From positions 1 through 64,000 of the forward strand of contig WFMF01000004.1 of assembly GCA_011033025.1 (NCBI GenBank): a stretch of DNA of 64,000 bases, read 5' to 3'. A program made the position numbers and the translations under genes. The notes under the pieces are model-generated. The model worked only from the letters and a program-made list of their open reading frames with translations. It made no database searches and was not told where the DNA came from. This DNA comes from Beroe forskalii (Eukaryota > Ctenophora > Nuda > Beroida > Beroidae). Positions 61,711-64,000 of the stretch are shown here, piece by piece. Within the stretch, counting starts at the first letter, position 1, and each line of letters starts with the position of its first letter.

Positions 61711-63786
61711 TTGGAGACAACAATAACATCTAATGGCTTTGGTTCAGCTGTTCACAACTTATCCTCAGCTTGCAAAAGTGTCCTTGACAAACATGCTCCA
61801 ATAACCACCAAGTCCATATCAGTGGTTGATAAGGCTCCATGGTTCGATAAAGAATACCGAGAGTTCAGGAAGCTTAGACGCCAGGCTGAGCGAACCAAAC
61901 ATTTATCAGATGATGCTTTTTTATTTTACAAGGAGCTTTGTTTCAAGGCATCTGAACTTGCAAAAAGCAAGAAAAAAGCATATTTGGGAAGTGTGATCAA
62001 GAAATCTGAAGCAAAAACTCGCACACTCTACAGTGTTGTGAATAAAGTTCTTGATAAACAGAAATGTCAAACTCTTCCTGAAAATGATGATATTGAAAGG
62101 CTTGCTACTGAATTTAACCACTTCTACATCGATAAGATCGACAAGATTCGTGAAAAATTCAGGTTTGAAAATTCACCTCTGGAATTCAGTCCTCCATCTC
62201 CTGAACTATTTGACTTTGTGCCTGCATCCTTAGATGAGATCAAGGATATCATCAAGGAGAGTGGAGTCAAGTGCTCTCCCACTGACATACTGCCTCAAGA
62301 ATTACTCGAAGACAACATGGATATGTTACTCCCAATCATTGTTGACATGGTGAACAATTCCTTAAAAACTGGTTCTATGGATGGGGTTAAACTGGCTGAC
62401 ATAGCTCCTCTACTTAAAAGTCGGAAACTTGATGCAAACAATCTAAATAGTTACAGGCCAGTTTCTAACCTTACCTTTATTGGTAAATTGGTAGAAAGAG
62501 TTGTACTCAGGAGACTGAATACTCACATGGAACAAAACAACCTCCTCTGCCCAGACCAATTTGCATACAAGAAGAACCACAGCACTGAAACAATTCTCTT
62601 CAAAATTGTAAATGATCTATTGGTAGCTTCAGATGAGCAATCAGCCACAGTGGTTATGTTATTGGATCTAAGTGCAGCTTTCGACACAGTTGATCATGAT
62701 TTGCTCCTCAAAATCCTTAAGAATGAAATTGGTCTCAGAGGCACTGTCTTGTCGTGGTTCACTAGCTTCCTCAAAGGTCGTGCACAAAGGGTAAGGCTTG
62801 GCTCAGTCACTTCTGAGACCATCATTATCAAGTTTGGAGTTCCACAAGGGTCAGTACTAGGTCCAGTCCTTTTTAACATATATATTCGATCAATCTACTT
62901 GTGTGTTAAAAAACTTGGCTTCAGTATTTTTGGCTATGCTGATGATCATCAGGTTACTAAACAATTTCGTCCAACAGAACAACTAGATGTTTTGACAAAT
63001 CAGATAAATGACTGTTTTGATGCCATCAGAAAATGGATGTCCAAGTTTTATCTACAGCTCAATGAACCCAAGACTCAAATTACAATATTTGGGTCAAGTA
63101 AAATCCTAAACAAGGTTGTGATCAATGGTGTGAATTTATTATGTGGTGCAACCATAAGGTTTCAGTCTGTCGTCAAAAACTTGGGATTCCAAATGGACCA
63201 AAAGTTAACATTTGCCCAGCAGATAGTTTCCCTGAAGAAGAACTCATTTCACACTATTAGAAATCTAAGCAAAGTAAGGTTTCTACTTACAAAAGATCAA
63301 ATGAAATTAGTTGTAAACAGTATGGTTATCTCTTGTTTAGACTACTGTAATGGGTTATACTATGGCATTGCAGAGAAACAAATAAATCAGCTACAAGTCA
63401 TACAGAACTCTGCTGCTAAGCTTGTTTCAGGAAAATACAAGTATGATCATGTTGGTGATGATCTTCATAACCTTCACTGGCTTCAGGTAAGAAAACGGAT
63501 TGTATTCAAAATAGCTCTCTTATCTTACAAAGCACTCAATGGCCAAGCTCCACTTTATATCCAAGACATGTTCTGTTACTCATATCAAGGCTATAGACCA
63601 AAACTAATGACTCCAGCAATGAACACTTCACATGGTCAAAGGAGCCTTTCATATATTGGTCCCAAGATTATCAATAGCCTTCCTACTCACATCACATCAG
63701 CTGAAAGCACAGAGACATTCAAAAAACATTTGAAAACTTACCTATTCAATCTGTCCATTTCTGATACTATGAAACTGACAAAGTGA
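61711..63786 (+). CDS. LINE reverse transcriptase, 5'-truncated but open
   Basis: A frame of 691 codons runs to TGA at 63784 without a break. It begins in the linker before the reverse transcriptase (LDKHAPITTKS, WFDKEYREFRKLRRQAER) and contains SYRPVSNLTFIGKLVER, FAYKKNHSTETILFKIVNDL, DLSAAFDTVDHD (319-330), GVPQGSVLGP (376-385) and YADDHQ (409-414), then the C-terminal HWLQVRKRIVFKIALLSYKA block and a YIGPKIINSLPTHI end. All catalytic aspartates are present. The endonuclease is absent and no suitable ATG opens the frame, so this copy is 5'-truncated and cannot move by itself. It differs from the LINEs at 33580 and 55764 and represents a third lineage of CR1/L2-like elements. Confidence 0.85.
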   Translation: METTITSNGFGSAVHNLSSACKSVLDKHAPITTKSISVVDKAPWFDKEYREFRKLRRQAERTKHLSDDAFLFYKELCFKASELAKSKKKAYLGSVIKKSEAKTRTLYSVVNKVLDKQKCQTLPENDDIERLATEFNHFYIDKIDKIREKFRFENSPLEFSPPSPELFDFVPASLDEIKDIIKESGVKCSPTDILPQELLEDNMDMLLPIIVDMVNNSLKTGSMDGVKLADIAPLLKSRKLDANNLNSYRPVSNLTFIGKLVERVVLRRLNTHMEQNNLLCPDQFAYKKNHSTETILFKIVNDLLVASDEQSATVVMLLDLSAAFDTVDHDLLLKILKNEIGLRGTVLSWFTSFLKGRAQRVRLGSVTSETIIIKFGVPQGSVLGPVLFNIYIRSIYLCVKKLGFSIFGYADDHQVTKQFRPTEQLDVLTNQINDCFDAIRKWMSKFYLQLNEPKTQITIFGSSKILNKVVINGVNLLCGATIRFQSVVKNLGFQMDQKLTFAQQIVSLKKNSFHTIRNLSKVRFLLTKDQMKLVVNSMVISCLDYCNGLYYGIAEKQINQLQVIQNSAAKLVSGKYKYDHVGDDLHNLHWLQVRKRIVFKIALLSYKALNGQAPLYIQDMFCYSYQGYRPKLMTPAMNTSHGQRSLSYIGPKIINSLPTHITSAESTETFKKHLKTYLFNLSISDTMKLTK

Positions 63787-64000
63787 GAAAGTGACTCCCT
63801 GAATTTTTTTGAAACATGTATTTGGTGCTTTACTGAATATTCCATGAAGTTTTGTGGTCCACTATCATAAGAAGTAATTTGAGTTAAGCTATGTTTTTAG
63901 TTTTCTAAAATATTCCTAGCTTTCAGGTGAATGCACTTTTTTAGTTTAGAACATCCTCAGTAGAATAATTTTGGCTTCTTTTGGGTTTTACACTGCTGAG
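63787..64000. other. 3' flank of the LINE
   Basis: Probably 3' untranslated sequence of the plus-strand LINE; the window ends before a tail or a target duplication can be seen. Confidence 0.4.

Noticed and set aside
1..64000. LTR retrotransposon or endogenous retrovirus
   Set aside because: No paired long terminal repeats, primer-binding site, protease or integrase motif was found; all reverse transcriptases seen are of the non-LTR type.

Overview
The window is eukaryotic and almost certainly from an invertebrate animal. The reasons are split exons with GT/AG borders and compatible phases, several non-LTR retrotransposons (LINEs) of CR1/L2 type with PHD-finger first ORFs, tRNA-derived SINEs with intact A and B boxes, TTAGGG-like degenerate arrays and TA-flanked MITEs. 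Nothing looks bacterial: there are no operons, Shine-Dalgarno sites or CRISPR arrays. Species cannot be named from sequence alone; a sponge or cnidarian would fit the repeat style, but that is a guess.

Layout. 1-3.7 kb: AT-rich DNA with small MITEs. 3.7-8.0 kb: a decayed minus-strand LINE, split by a 2,132-bp foldback transposon (5464-7595) that has an 8-bp target-site duplication and two inverted minisatellite arms. 8.2-10.5 kb: a higher-order minisatellite. 10.9-31.5 kb: a giant inverted repeat, arms 10915-17330 and 25636-31468, with an 8.3-kb spacer. The spacer holds exon-like coding sequence, LINE scraps and a tandem 1.55-kb repeat with a strong hairpin. The right arm lies inside an 8.0-kb element (24848-32848) with about 670-bp terminal inverted repeats made partly of palindromic GGCGCCGATC units. 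33.3-37.0 kb: a nearly full minus-strand LINE with one nonsense codon and one frame change. 37.0-38.7 kb: minisatellites and a 64-bp satellite.

38.7-49.3 kb (perhaps to 52.0 kb): the only convincing host gene, a plus-strand gene for a coiled-coil protein whose introns are packed with minisatellites and a 1.5-kb TA-flanked element. 49.5-55.4 kb: dispersed repeats, minisatellites and MITEs. 55.7-60.5 kb: an apparently intact minus-strand LINE with PHD ORF, zinc-knuckle ORF and endonuclease-reverse transcriptase ORF. Its ORF1/ORF2 junction carries a textbook -1 ribosomal frameshift heptamer (A AAA AAC) directly before the ORF1 stop. 61.7-63.8 kb: a plus-strand LINE reverse transcriptase lacking its endonuclease.

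Most open frames longer than 60 codons in the repeat arrays are repeat translations rather than genes. The interesting biology is in mobile-element architecture: foldback elements built from minisatellites, the giant inverted repeat with its conserved 53-bp perfect palindrome, and the candidate frameshifting LINE.
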